The notes under the pieces: model-generated | Told to the model about the DNA's origin: nothing | Seen by the model: only the letters and a program-made list of their open reading frames with translations | Databases searched by the model: none | Made by a program: the position numbers and the translations under genes | Origin: G963664115 sp965216035 | GTDB lineage: Bacteria; Acidobacteriota; Terriglobia; 20CM-2-55-15 | Length of the DNA: 64,000 nucleotides | Assembly (NCBI GenBank): GCA_965216035.1 | Contig: CBDCFM010000017.1 | Span: 62,001 to 126,000 of the forward strand | Direction: 5' to 3' | Shown here: one piece after another, positions 8,874 through 16,887 of the stretch | How positions within the stretch are numbered: the stretch's first letter is position 1 | How the letters are laid out: each line of letters starts with the position of its first letter

Positions 8874-9563
8874 ATGACACTCGAGCGGATCGGCGTGATT
8901 GATGCCGACGGCCACGTCTTTGAGCGGTATCAGGAACTGAAGGAACACCTGGAGGGTCCCTATCGCGATCTGAAGCGGCTTGATACGTTCCCGCTTTTTC
9001 CGACGCTGGATGGCTGGCCACGGGGATCTCTCGCTCCCGAGGCGGAGTTCACCATCGACCTCAATGGATGGAGACGTTTTCTGGACGAAACGGGTTTGGA
9101 GAATGCCGTGGTGTATCCGACGGCTGGCCTGGCATGCGGGCTGATTCAGAGCCGGGAGTGGGCGTGTGCCATCTCCCGCGGCTATAACAATTGGCTCTAC
9201 GAGCGGTACATCAAGAGCGAACCGCGTCTCAGGGGAGTCGCCCTGCTGCCGGTGCACGATCCAGCCGTCGCTGCGAGCGAGCTGGAACACGCCGTAACCC
9301 ACCAGGGCATGGTGGCCGGCCTGCTGCCGGCGGTGACCGTGCTCAACAAGGGCTATGGCCACCCCGACTTCTACCCAATTTACGAGACGGCCCAGCGGTT
9401 GGACACCCCTCTGGTAGTCCATGGCGCACCCAGTCGAGGCCTGGGTTTTGACTTTTTCAACACGTTCGTCAAGGTCCATGCTCTGGAGCACCCGGTGGCG
9501 ATAATGATTCAGCTGACCAGCATGGTAATGGATGGGATATTTGAGGTATTTCCAACCTTGCGG
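8874..9563 (+). pseudogene. Amidohydrolase-2 family protein, 5' part, cut by IS256
   Basis: These 230 codons encode the N-terminal two thirds of a metal-dependent TIM-barrel hydrolase or decarboxylase. It begins V-I-D-A-D-G-H-V-F-E, which holds the D-x-H-type metal ligand pattern. It later has ALLPVHDP and L-V-V-H-G-A-P-S. The frame runs into the IS at 9564. Joining 9563 directly to 10959 restores F-P-T-L-R-V-G-Y-L-E-A-G-C-G-W, a perfect family match, with one copy of the 9-bp duplication removed. The intact protein would have been 353 residues. The truncated product loses the late Asp/His of the active site, so it should be inactive. The ATG at 8874 is chosen over 8760, which overlaps the dehydrogenase. 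Confidence 0.9.
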
Positions 9564-10949
9564 GAGTTATTGTCAAAAGTGGTGTTTAGGAGATTGATTC
9601 AAGCGGCGGTCTGATCGAGCTTTGTCACTTCGATTCCATCGTTAAATTTCACTCCAGTAATCACCTTGACCAGATCATCGAATCCTCGTAATCGTCGCCA
9701 GTTCTTCTCAGCGCACTGACCCAGCTTGAACATCATGTCCAGCATTCCATCCCGTGTCAGGCAGCCTCTGGATCGCTTGGTTCGGTGTCGAATGGTGGCA
9801 AAGGTCGATTCAATGGGATTAGTCGTTCGGATGCTCTGCCAGTGCTTGGCCGGAAAGCCGTAAAAGGCCAGCAGTGCTTCTCTGTCTTTCTGCAGGCAGA
9901 CAGTGGCTTTCGGATACTTCGGCTCATAGGTTTCAATGAACAGATCGAATGCCTTCTCGGCATCTGCGTGTGTCTCAGCCTTCCAGATCGCGTGCAATGC
10001 CTGTTTCGCTTTCGCCTGGACCGACTTGGGTAAGCAGTTGAGCACATTCATGGTCTTGTGCATCCAGCAGCGTTGTTGGTGTGTCTCGGGATAGATTTCC
10101 TCCAGTGCGGCCCAGAACCCCATCGCCCCGTCACCGATGGCCAACTTCGGAATATTCATCCCTCGGGACTTCAGCTTCAACAAGACCTCACGCCAACTCT
10201 GTGTCGATTCCCGTACACCGTCTTCGATCGCCAGAAAACGCTTCTCTCCGCGTTCATTCACGCCGATCACGACCAACGCACACAACTTGGTTTGTTCAGC
10301 TCGAAGTCCGCTGTAGATACCGTCGGCCCAGACATAGACCCAGCGGTCGGCGTCCAAACGCTGGTCGCACCCGATGCGGTACTCTTCAGCCCAGACCCGT
10401 TTCAAGCGCGATACCGTGCTCGCTGACAAGCCCTGCGCCTTCGGACCGACAAGAACTTTCAGGGCCTCACCCATCTCGCCACTGGAGACGCCTTTCAAAT
10501 ACAACCACGGCACGGCGGCTTCCATCGACTGCGTCTTCCGAATGTAGGGGGGTACCAGGGCCGAGCGGAACGTCACAGCTTCGCCCGTCTTGGCGCGAAC
10601 CTTCGGGATTTGCACCGTTACCGGACCCAGGCCGGTCTGCAGCTCGCGTTCAGGCAGATAACCGTTGCGCACCACTCCAGCCTTCCCCGTCTCGGTTCGC
10701 CGATCGCCGTGCTGGGATAGCAGTTCGGACAGTTCGGCTTCCACAGCGCGTTGGATCAGCTCTTGCGCCCCGGCTCGTAGCAGGTCGGTCACTGGGTCTG
10801 CAATCGCTTCTCGATCTTCCAGTTCAATAACGATACTCTTACTCATAGTGGCGTATCTCCTTTGGTTGCTTTGAAGTCTCGTAAACAACAAATCAACCAG
10901 ATACGCCGCTTTTCTTCAATCCCTCAAACACCAGATTCGGTTATAACTC
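9564..10949 (-). mobile_element. IS256-family insertion sequence, copy 2 (type B), inside the amidohydrolase gene
   Basis: This 1386-bp element has terminal inverted repeats. The left end is GAGTTATTGTCAAAAGTGG and the right end, read inwards, is GAGTTATAACCGAATCTGG; both continue to TGTTT. It is flanked by 9-bp direct repeats ACCTTGCGG (9555-9563 and 10950-10958). It is nearly identical to the element at 16888-18273, which has the same length and orientation. Its right end carries GGTTATAACTC where the other copy has GTTTATAACTC. Confidence 0.96.
9599..10846 (-). CDS. IS256-family transposase (415 aa), type B copy 1
   Basis: This is an IS256-family DDE transposase. Using the longer frame's numbering minus 15, the acidic residues are Asp in YVWADGIYSG (about 175), Asp in AIGDGAMGFW (about 239) and Glu in TTNPIESTF (about 346). 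The Q-Q-R-C-W-M-H-K-T block lies between the second and third. The ATG at 10846 follows GGAGATACG; an upstream TTG at 10891 is possible but lacks a ribosome site. It differs from the copy at 16923 at only two residues (Ala versus Glu in QKDREALL; Asp versus His in DGMLDMM). Both frames are intact. Confidence 0.95.
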   Translation of the reverse strand: MSKSIVIELEDREAIADPVTDLLRAGAQELIQRAVEAELSELLSQHGDRRTETGKAGVVRNGYLPERELQTGLGPVTVQIPKVRAKTGEAVTFRSALVPPYIRKTQSMEAAVPWLYLKGVSSGEMGEALKVLVGPKAQGLSASTVSRLKRVWAEEYRIGCDQRLDADRWVYVWADGIYSGLRAEQTKLCALVVIGVNERGEKRFLAIEDGVRESTQSWREVLLKLKSRGMNIPKLAIGDGAMGFWAALEEIYPETHQQRCWMHKTMNVLNCLPKSVQAKAKQALHAIWKAETHADAEKAFDLFIETYEPKYPKATVCLQKDREALLAFYGFPAKHWQSIRTTNPIESTFATIRHRTKRSRGCLTRDGMLDMMFKLGQCAEKNWRRLRGFDDLVKVITGVKFNDGIEVTKLDQTAA

Positions 10950-10958
10950 ACCTTGCGG

Positions 10959-11330
10959 GTGGGTTACCTGGAGGCTGGCTGCGGCTGGGTGCCCTACATG
11001 ATGGATCGGCTGGACTACGAATACCAAGCCACCTGGGGACGCTCCGGAGCCCCCCTACTGACGCGCAGGCCCAGCGAGTATCTCAAAGGGGGGAACATCT
11101 ACGTGACTTGCGAGCTCGAAGAGGCGAGCTTGGCCTACGTGCTCGAGCGCCTCGGCACCGACAACGTCATGTATCCGTCGGACTTCCCCCACGAACGCGC
11201 CTGGAGCGAGTTCCACCGCGATATACCGGAGTTCCTGGCTCGCAAGGATGTTTCCGACCCGGCCAAGGGGAAGGTGCTGGCAGAAAACGCGCAGCGGTTC
11301 TACCGACTTACCGGAACTCAGGGCTCGTGA
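10959..11330 (+). pseudogene. Amidohydrolase-2 family protein, 3' part, separated by IS256
   Basis: These 124 codons (including the stop) continue the gene broken at 9563. They start V-G-Y-L-E-A-G-C-G-W-V-P-Y-M-M-D-R-L-D and reach the conserved S-D-F-P-H-E-R-A-W block, which normally supplies the last metal-binding or catalytic Asp. The frame ends naturally at 11330. No start codon or ribosome site serves this part on its own, although the IS could supply a transcript. The sequence shows no further damage, which fits a recent insertion. Confidence 0.9.
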
Positions 11331-11339
11331 GTGGTTCTG

Positions 11340-12311
11340 CTATAGGCTTGGCGAAGCGTTCTGTTCCTTCAGCCAGTTCGTAATATCGCGCACCATATCC
11401 ACAATCTGGAACTGCGGCGCGTAACCGAGTGTGTTCTTCGCGCGTGTCAGGTTCGCCGGACGGGTGGCAGTCCGGAACGCAGGGGAATCGTTCGTGCGCG
11501 TTTGGATTCGAACCCGGCTGTTCGGAATCACTGACCGCACCGACGACGACAGCTCTTTGGGCGATGTCAAACAGCCCATCGTAATGTTGAATACGCGGGA
11601 TCCCAGTGACGGTGCGCGGAGCGCAAGGACCGTCCCGTTGGCTGCGTCCTTTGAACACACCCATTCCATCGTTGCAGCTGGAACCAGGGCTTCATCGCCG
11701 GCGAGCGCCGTCCGCACGACATTGAGAAACATGTTGCTCGGCCCGCCGCCCCCCTTACCGCTCCAAGGCCCCGAAACCGCGCTGAAACGCAGCAGGGCAA
11801 GATCGACACCGAACGCACGCGCATAGTTGAGGCCGAGGTTCTCCACCGCCTGCTTGCAGCTCGAGTAGACCGATACTGGACGCGGAAACGCCTCCTCGAG
11901 CGTCGTGTCACCGGCGTCCTCACCTCCTTCGATATGCTGATTGAGAATGTTCGAGCTTGCAACAATCACGCGCTTCAAACCATGCACGCGCGCCGCTTCG
12001 AGAACGTTGGTCGTTCCCATGATGTTCAACTCAATCGCCTCGCGTGGATTCCGCTCGGCACCCAGGGTCAGGCTGGGGTTCGCCGCCAAATGTATTATTT
12101 CTTCGACGTCGTAATCGCGAATTGCCTGCTCGAGCATGAACGGGCGCAGGACGTCGCCTTCGAACAACGCGACTTTATCCAAATCAGCGATTTGCCCGAG
12201 GGCCTGGGGCTGAATCGCCCAGTCCATCAGGATCGGCCGCTCGCCCCGTTCCACCAGGATCCGCGCAACCTGTGAGCCCACAAGACCCGCGCCGACGATC
12301 AAGACCGCCAC
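11340..12311 (-). CDS. NAD-dependent epimerase/dehydratase family protein
   Basis: This 323-residue extended short-chain dehydrogenase/reductase uses NAD(P) and usually acts on nucleotide sugars. The Rossmann motif V-G-A-G-L-V-G-S-Q-V-A opens the protein, the catalytic Tyr/Lys are in V-Y-S-S-C-K, and the Ser block is V-I-V-A-S-S-N. A GTG start at 12311 is chosen because a perfect AGGAGG lies 6 bases upstream and it places the Rossmann strand at residue 3. The upstream in-frame ATG at 12578 would translate a mobile repeat (12329-12628) and is rejected. That repeat abuts the ribosome site, so the native promoter has probably been displaced. The 3' end lies 9 bases from the convergent amidohydrolase remnant. 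Confidence 0.85.
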   Translation of the reverse strand: MAVLIVGAGLVGSQVARILVERGERPILMDWAIQPQALGQIADLDKVALFEGDVLRPFMLEQAIRDYDVEEIIHLAANPSLTLGAERNPREAIELNIMGTTNVLEAARVHGLKRVIVASSNILNQHIEGGEDAGDTTLEEAFPRPVSVYSSCKQAVENLGLNYARAFGVDLALLRFSAVSGPWSGKGGGGPSNMFLNVVRTALAGDEALVPAATMEWVCSKDAANGTVLALRAPSLGSRVFNITMGCLTSPKELSSSVRSVIPNSRVRIQTRTNDSPAFRTATRPANLTRAKNTLGYAPQFQIVDMVRDITNWLKEQNASPSL

Positions 12312-12328
12312 TTCATGCCTCCTGTCAT

Positions 12329-12628
12329 CTAGTGACCTGTACCACCTAAATTGGGACCAGCGCCGATGGGTCTTGCCGGCGAGATCGAGGCGCGAGACGG
12401 AAGTCGATGTCTTCACATCGACGACGGCTCGCAACGAAGATATCACCGGCAACCCCCATCGGCCCAAAGGGTTCGCGCGAAACGGCATTTTCTTCGTCGT
12501 CGTCAGCTCCTCGCAATGTAGGCCATTTACTCGTCGCCGCGGCGTCGGGTCGTCGTCTCGTCTCCTCCTGGAATCCAACGCCGTTTGGCCCGAACGCTGG
12601 TCCCGATTTAGGTGGTACAGGCCACTAG
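12329..12628. repeat. MITE-like inverted-repeat element, member A (300 bp)
   Basis: The element is exactly 300 bp between two CTAG tetranucleotides. The terminal inverted repeats are about 34 bp with roughly 32 matches: the left end starts CTAGTGACCTGTACCACC and the right end, read inwards, starts CTAGTGGCCTGTACCACC. An internal perfect hairpin GTCGATGT-CTTC-ACATCGAC lies near 12402-12421. The interior segment CCCAAAGGGTT...CGAAAC...CTTCGT recurs in member B at 50408-50794. It carries no transposase, so it would need one supplied in trans. The CTAG ends suggest a 4-bp target duplication, which is inferred. Confidence 0.75.
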
Positions 12629-13149
12629 TATCTGCCCGTGGATTAAGGAATCGCCCGCGATCTATGGCGATGGTGTGCGGCCCGTTCGGACGGGCCCGAC
12701 GGTGGCGGGCAATCTACAATAACCACGGGCTGGAAACGCCTCCTCGAATTCCCAAGGACCCGACAGGCGCCGCAACTGGGAATAAAGCTCGAGAATGTCT
12801 CATAGTTGCGCCTCTTATAAGACGGCTAACTGCCATGGTGTCGTGGTTCTGCGGGGTGGGAAGCAGTTGCTCTTCAAGAATCGGCTGATGCGCCTGGACT
12901 CAAGCGTGGTCGTCCTGTCGTTGAGCGAGGTCTTGGCGGGTTAAAATGCGCAATCACATTTCAGAATGGTGTTCGCAGTTCGGTTTGACCCTGTCTCAAT
13001 AGTTATCGAACGGGTCGCACGACCCACCGGCAACGTGCTCTGATGTAAACTGCCGCCCGCTCAGGCGCCATTTCGCTACCGTGTCAGTTCTGGCAGGGTT
13101 GTCACGGGTAGGACCGTTGTCCCCATCGCCAAGCTCCGAAAAGGCTGCG
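12629..13149. other. Non-coding stretch, no gene recognised
   Basis: Between the repeat element and the stop of the partner-family gene I see no convincing coding frame. The only notable item is a GC-rich hairpin at 12679-12696, GGCCCGT-TCGG-ACGGGCC, a perfect 7-bp stem with a tetraloop. It has no T-tract and is therefore not a good terminator. Confidence 0.5.
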
Positions 13150-14022
13150 TCAGCCGCCGCGTGGATTGAGGGGGCTTGCGTTCTGGGGCGCACAGAGCAA
13201 TTCGCCCAGGCCTGAGAACAAGCCGTGCCATCCAAACCACGTCACGTTTTCGGGCGGCTCCTTTTTCCACATCTTGGTATCGGACACCCACGGGCGTGTG
13301 TAGTACATTGGATCATACAGCGTCAACTGAAGCTCGATCGTCTCGGCGTCGACTTTCCTGTAACGTTCTTCAATCCGCGCTTCGAAACTGATTGGAAAGC
13401 CGTATTGATCGAGCCAGGCCCTGTCGTCCATTCCAACAGTGTTAACCACAAGCGTGTCGCCTTGCCACTCACCCACTGAGTGGCCATACCAGGCCGGCCC
13501 GAGGTTAAGGAGATTTTCACTGGACGGCAGTTCCCGGCCGTCCAACCAGAACTCGCGCATCACCCGTGCCTCCTGCCAGACCTGCAAAACTCTGTCAGGA
13601 AGCATCATGACCTCGTGAAAGTCGTGGGCTGTATCGAGGAGAATCCGCGGAAAGCCTTTCGGATTACATGCAAACGTGGGGTCGTTCGAAAGCGCCTGAT
13701 CGTCAATTTCTTGAGAAAGTGGATGGCGATCGTAACCGGGAGACGGAATTCTCGTACGAATCACCGCCTCACCCGCCGGCGTCAGGGGAGGCATGCTGTC
13801 GGGCGGGCCAAAGCCGCGGTTTCCACCTCGCCGGATATATATTCCTGAAAGATCCCGGGGATCCGATTCGCGCGCACTCGCCTGTTCCGGTTCGGAGGCC
13901 GAAACACCGACAGCAAATACCAACGGGCACAACATCGCGCACAGGGCAAGACAGGCGCCACCGGCGGCATAACTTCGCATCCTCAGTCTCCTTTGGAGTC
14001 GGGTTGTTTTCGACTCGCTCAT
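13150..14022 (-). CDS. Secreted partner-family protein (WxGDTLVV family), unknown function
   Basis: This 290-residue protein has a signal peptide (hydrophobic core about residues 19-36, cleavage near VGVSA). The shared domain contains D-L-S-G-I-Y, C-N-P-K-G-F-P-R, W-L-D-G-R-E-L-P-S, A-W-Y-G-H-S-V-G-E-W-Q-G-D-T-L-V-V, R-I-E-E-R-Y-R-K-V and L-Y-D-P-M-Y-Y. It ends F-G-W-H-G-L-F-S-G-L-G-E-L-L-C-A-P. It is closer to the protein at 18375 than to that at 5356. It lies 19 bases downstream of the DUF6152 gene at 14488-14042, in the same order as the pair at 4830-6201. The function is unknown and no catalytic residues are evident. Confidence 0.82.
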   Translation of the reverse strand: MSESKTTRLQRRLRMRSYAAGGACLALCAMLCPLVFAVGVSASEPEQASARESDPRDLSGIYIRRGGNRGFGPPDSMPPLTPAGEAVIRTRIPSPGYDRHPLSQEIDDQALSNDPTFACNPKGFPRILLDTAHDFHEVMMLPDRVLQVWQEARVMREFWLDGRELPSSENLLNLGPAWYGHSVGEWQGDTLVVNTVGMDDRAWLDQYGFPISFEARIEERYRKVDAETIELQLTLYDPMYYTRPWVSDTKMWKKEPPENVTWFGWHGLFSGLGELLCAPQNASPLNPRGG

Positions 14023-14041
14023 CTAACTTCTCAAGCTTGCC

Positions 14042-14488
14042 CTAGTCAATAACCTCGCCGGGCCGCAAGCCTCTTGCGCCCCGCCTCTGGGCATCCGGCA
14101 GCCGGCTTCGGAGGAAAATCTCCGTTCCGTCGGGCAGAATGAATCCCTGACACAACCCGATCTTATTCCCCCCGGTACCGGGGTTGAAACGGGCGGTCAC
14201 CTCGACACCTACCGGCAGAGAATTCCGGCCGTATCCCAGCCTTGCTAACTGACTGATGTTGCTGTGTTCGATGACCCAAGTTTCGACATTGCCGTCCCCG
14301 TCGGTCGCATCGAAATAGATGGTGATATGGGGATTCCGCCACGACACTTCGGCTACGACCCCCTCTAGCTCCAATTCCTGAGTCGTATCATAGGCATTGC
14401 CCCGACCGTGATGGGCAAACAGCACGTCCCCGCCCAGAGTCATCCCGACAACGCCAACGACAGCAAATGCGATCAATATCCGCTTCAT
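14042..14488 (-). CDS. DUF6152-family exported protein
   Basis: This 148-residue protein has a signal peptide followed by A-H-H-G-R-G-N-A-Y. The DUF6152 pattern G-V-V-A-E-V-S-W-R-N-P-H, then W-V-I-E-H and a V-T-A-R-F-N-P block come next. It is the second DUF6152 member in the window. It is probably the first gene of a two-gene operon with the partner-family gene 19 bases downstream. The basic C-terminal tail (R-R-G-A-R-G-L-R) is not shared with the first copy. The function is unknown and the product is presumably periplasmic. Confidence 0.85.
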   Translation of the reverse strand: MKRILIAFAVVGVVGMTLGGDVLFAHHGRGNAYDTTQELELEGVVAEVSWRNPHITIYFDATDGDGNVETWVIEHSNISQLARLGYGRNSLPVGVEVTARFNPGTGGNKIGLCQGFILPDGTEIFLRSRLPDAQRRGARGLRPGEVID

Positions 14489-15018
14489 TTAACCCCCAAT
14501 GCGCCCGGCGGCTATGCCTCAGAGTCCTTCGATACCCGCACTCGAGCCTCCACCGGATTATCGACTTGGTCTGACGTCGCTTATGATAGAAGGCTCACGG
14601 CTCAGCTGTCAAAGGTTTTGAAGAACCATAGACGATAGCCCACTCGGACAAGCGGCACGGTTCAACCTGTGGAGAAACCGCAACGGCTTTCCAATGCAAA
14701 GCCCTCTTGTCGGGCGAATCCAGAGACCCGCATGAGGAGTCCGATCGGTCTGACTGTAGGTGTCCTCTATGACAGCACGTATCTCGTTTTTTGGATTTGT
14801 GCGGTTACTTTGTGAGGACTGTTTATAGGACGGTGAGCCTCATGCTATTTAATGATTCAGTCGCCGGCTCCACACGGCGACAGTCGGGCACCTGCAGGGG
14901 AAGAACGAGTACGGCGAGTAACTCTAATCTTATTCCCCTACGCGTACGAGTTTGGCTCGTTCGCGTAGGGGATATGGCAACCCGGGCCAATAGTAATCAC
15001 TAGCCCACTTGACGACCC
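14489..15018. other. Intergenic region with a long hairpin
   Basis: No gene was recognised. The region holds a strong stem-loop at 14935-14971: arms CCCCTACGCG and CGCGTAGGGG, then a T-T mismatch, then ACGAG/CTCGT closing a TTTGG loop. It lies 48 bases past the stop of the dihaem cytochrome gene (minus strand). Neither side has a T-tract, so it is more likely an mRNA 3' stabiliser or protein site than a classical terminator. Confidence 0.5.
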
Positions 15019-16107
15019 CTATCGGGCGAACCGCGAATCAGGGATCGCAGCGTTCGCCCGCACCTCGGTCAACTCAGTTGTGATCTGACCCGTCGTCCAA
15101 GACTTTAACGTAGTGAAAGGCATCCGGATGCCACCGACTTCGCGGTAGTCCGAATAGTCGATCTGGACTGGAACTGTACCCATCGTTGTTTGGTTCCAGT
15201 AGACGACTCGATTTAACAGACCATCATCGTCAAAGTAGAAATTGACGGGAAGCGCTCCGTCGCGGCTTCCCTGTACCACGGGGACGTCAATATCATCGAT
15301 GATGGTGATGCCGACCTTCCATTCTTCAAACGCTTCGCGGATCATGCCCGGAAACGCCAGCAATGCCTCCAATCGGGCGGCATCCAGATTCCCGCCACTC
15401 AACTCCAGGACCGGGATCGGAAAATTGTCGTTCGTAATCCAGCCTTCGATACCGTCAAAGGTCTGGGTATTTCCACTCTTCACCAGCACGCTCCGACCCG
15501 GCTCGGCATAAATTTCTAAAGGAACAGGCAAGTGGCCTGTCTCATAGCCTGAGTAAGTCCCCGTTGCGACAAAACTGCTGAGGTTCGACAGCGCGTCGGT
15601 TCCACCAATCGCCTCGAAGTAATTGTCAAAAAGTTCGTCCGCGGTCGGTGCAAATCGACTCGGAAAGAAGTCCATTGCATTGGGCCTTTCTGGAGGGACA
15701 CCGTATTGCAGAGCCAACTCCGGTACGATCTCGGGTATGGCGGTCCCACGATGGCACGTGAAGCATGTTACATATTGCAGGCCGCCAAAGTTATCCCTGT
15801 TGATCGCGTTCACCATGTTAATCATGCCGCGCGCAGTCCGAAGCATCGGTGTGTCTTCGGCGAACGCCTCCCAATTGTCGACCGCTGCAAGAGCATGGCA
15901 ATCAACGCAGTCTTTCCCTAAGGAAGCGGCAAACATCCCCATAATGTCCCAGAATTCGTCCGCGGGCATTCCCCTGAGAAGATCGATGCCCGGCCAGACG
16001 TCTTCCGCCATCTGCGGTTCAGTCTGTGCGCCTGCATAGCTAAAAGGCAGCAAACAGATAATCGCCACCATGACGCCAAGCGTCGTTCGTCTTTTTCCTA
16101 ATTTCAT
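15019..16107 (-). CDS. Dihaem cytochrome c, reaction-centre cytochrome subunit-like
   Basis: This 362-residue exported protein has a signal peptide (about residues 9-27). Two haem c sites follow: CVDCH at 67-71 and CFTCH at 115-119. Their spacing and surroundings (W-P-G-I-D-L-L-R-G-M near 38, A-R-x-M-I-x-M-V-N-A-I-N between the haems) match the domain of the photosynthetic reaction centre cytochrome c subunit. Here that domain carries two haems rather than four. A second half (about 155-360) of beta-rich sequence resembles an outer-membrane lipoprotein-sorting or substrate-binding module. No photosynthesis gene is in the window, so a role in periplasmic electron transfer is more likely. The ATG at 16107 is preferred over a GTG at 16137 because it starts right before the signal peptide. 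Confidence 0.8.
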   Translation of the reverse strand: MKLGKRRTTLGVMVAIICLLPFSYAGAQTEPQMAEDVWPGIDLLRGMPADEFWDIMGMFAASLGKDCVDCHALAAVDNWEAFAEDTPMLRTARGMINMVNAINRDNFGGLQYVTCFTCHRGTAIPEIVPELALQYGVPPERPNAMDFFPSRFAPTADELFDNYFEAIGGTDALSNLSSFVATGTYSGYETGHLPVPLEIYAEPGRSVLVKSGNTQTFDGIEGWITNDNFPIPVLELSGGNLDAARLEALLAFPGMIREAFEEWKVGITIIDDIDVPVVQGSRDGALPVNFYFDDDGLLNRVVYWNQTTMGTVPVQIDYSDYREVGGIRMPFTTLKSWTTGQITTELTEVRANAAIPDSRFAR

Positions 16108-16240
16108 GAGGTCGTTGTCCTCGATTGGGCCGCGCACATTGCGTCGAGCCGCCCGGATAGTGGAATAGGGCGCACCCGCTCTCGGCTCGCCTGTGATTTG
16201 CCCTCGCGTATGGCCGATTAAGATTCCAGCTTTCGATACA

Positions 16241-16270
16241 ATTATACGCCCGCATCATATCCATGGGCAA
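16241..16270 (-). promoter_or_regulatory. Probable sigma-70 promoter of the dihaem cytochrome gene
   Basis: On the minus strand a perfect TATAAT (16246-16241) is preceded by TTGCCC (16270-16265) with an 18-base spacer. It lies about 134 bases upstream of the ATG at 16107, leaving a long leader. The match was found by eye only. Confidence 0.55.
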
Positions 16271-16435
16271 ATTCGTCCTCTCCCCGCAGGCATTGGCCGC
16301 ATCTCCGTTTCGAATTCCGGGTGAGGCCTTTTAGCCGTGCGGGATATTGAGGCGGCCAGGGGTCTGCTGAGCAAAAAAACTCAAACCTGGCGCCGTTAAG
16401 TATGGCTCTGCCCCCGGATAGCGATGGTGTTGAAA

Positions 16436-16642
16436 TCATCCGTCACGTGGACTGACGGGACTCGCGTTTAGCGGTGCGCAGATTAACTCGCCGAGACCTA
16501 CAAACAAACCGTACCATCCGAAGTAGGTCACGTTCACGGGCGGCTCTTTTTTTTCAGTTCTTCGCGTCAGCCACCCAGGAATCCGTGTAGTACGACGGGT
16601 CATAAAGCGTCATCTGGAGCTCAATGGTGTCGGCGTCAGGCC
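16436..16642 (-). pseudogene. Remnant of a partner-family (WxGDTLVV family) gene, C-terminal end only
   Basis: The minus strand reads D-T-I-E-L-Q-M-T-L-Y-D-P-S-Y-Y. After a stop and a one-base slip at an eight-A tract (16546-16553 region) it reads V-T-Y-F-G-W-Y-G-L-F-V-G-L-G-E-L-I-C-A-P-L-N-A-S-P, ending at the natural stop at 16436. This aligns almost residue for residue with the last 65 residues of the protein at 13150. Everything upstream of the L-Y-D-P block is missing. It is therefore a truncated, frameshifted paralogue. Confidence 0.85.
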
Positions 16643-16887
16643 GTTCGTCGCGCCGACATCAACGCCAGTATGGCAATTGCGCCGCCGCACACGCGAGTAG
16701 GGGACCCTCCATTCAGAGCCATCCCAAGGGCTCCACTGAGTATCACTGTTTCGAGTGTCAACTCACTCGTGCGCTCAGTTTTCCTGCGCTCTTTTGGCCA
16801 CACATGACAGGCCCATCGTGTGGAAACACTCCCGTTCGCAGCTACTTTGTTTCCAGTGATTTGCTAGGCTTTTTGTTGACACTGAGC
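16643..16887. other. Intergenic sequence; ends in a probable -35 box cut by IS256
   Basis: I see no gene here. At its right end TTGACA (16876-16881) lies immediately before the IS insertion site. Across the insertion it pairs with TAAATA at 18295-18300 (see findings). Confidence 0.45.

Noticed and set aside
10081..10830. Long plus-strand open frame of 249 codons inside IS256 copy 2 (and its twin at 17405-18154)
   Set aside because: It is antisense to the transposase, Arg/Ser/Pro-rich, and a frame shadow of a GC-rich gene.
12312..12578. N-terminal extension of the epimerase from ATG 12578
   Set aside because: The extra 89 residues translate repeat element A; the GTG at 12311 has AGGAGG at the right distance and starts at the Rossmann strand.
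12679..12696. Rho-independent terminator
   Set aside because: The hairpin is strong but neither side has a T-tract.
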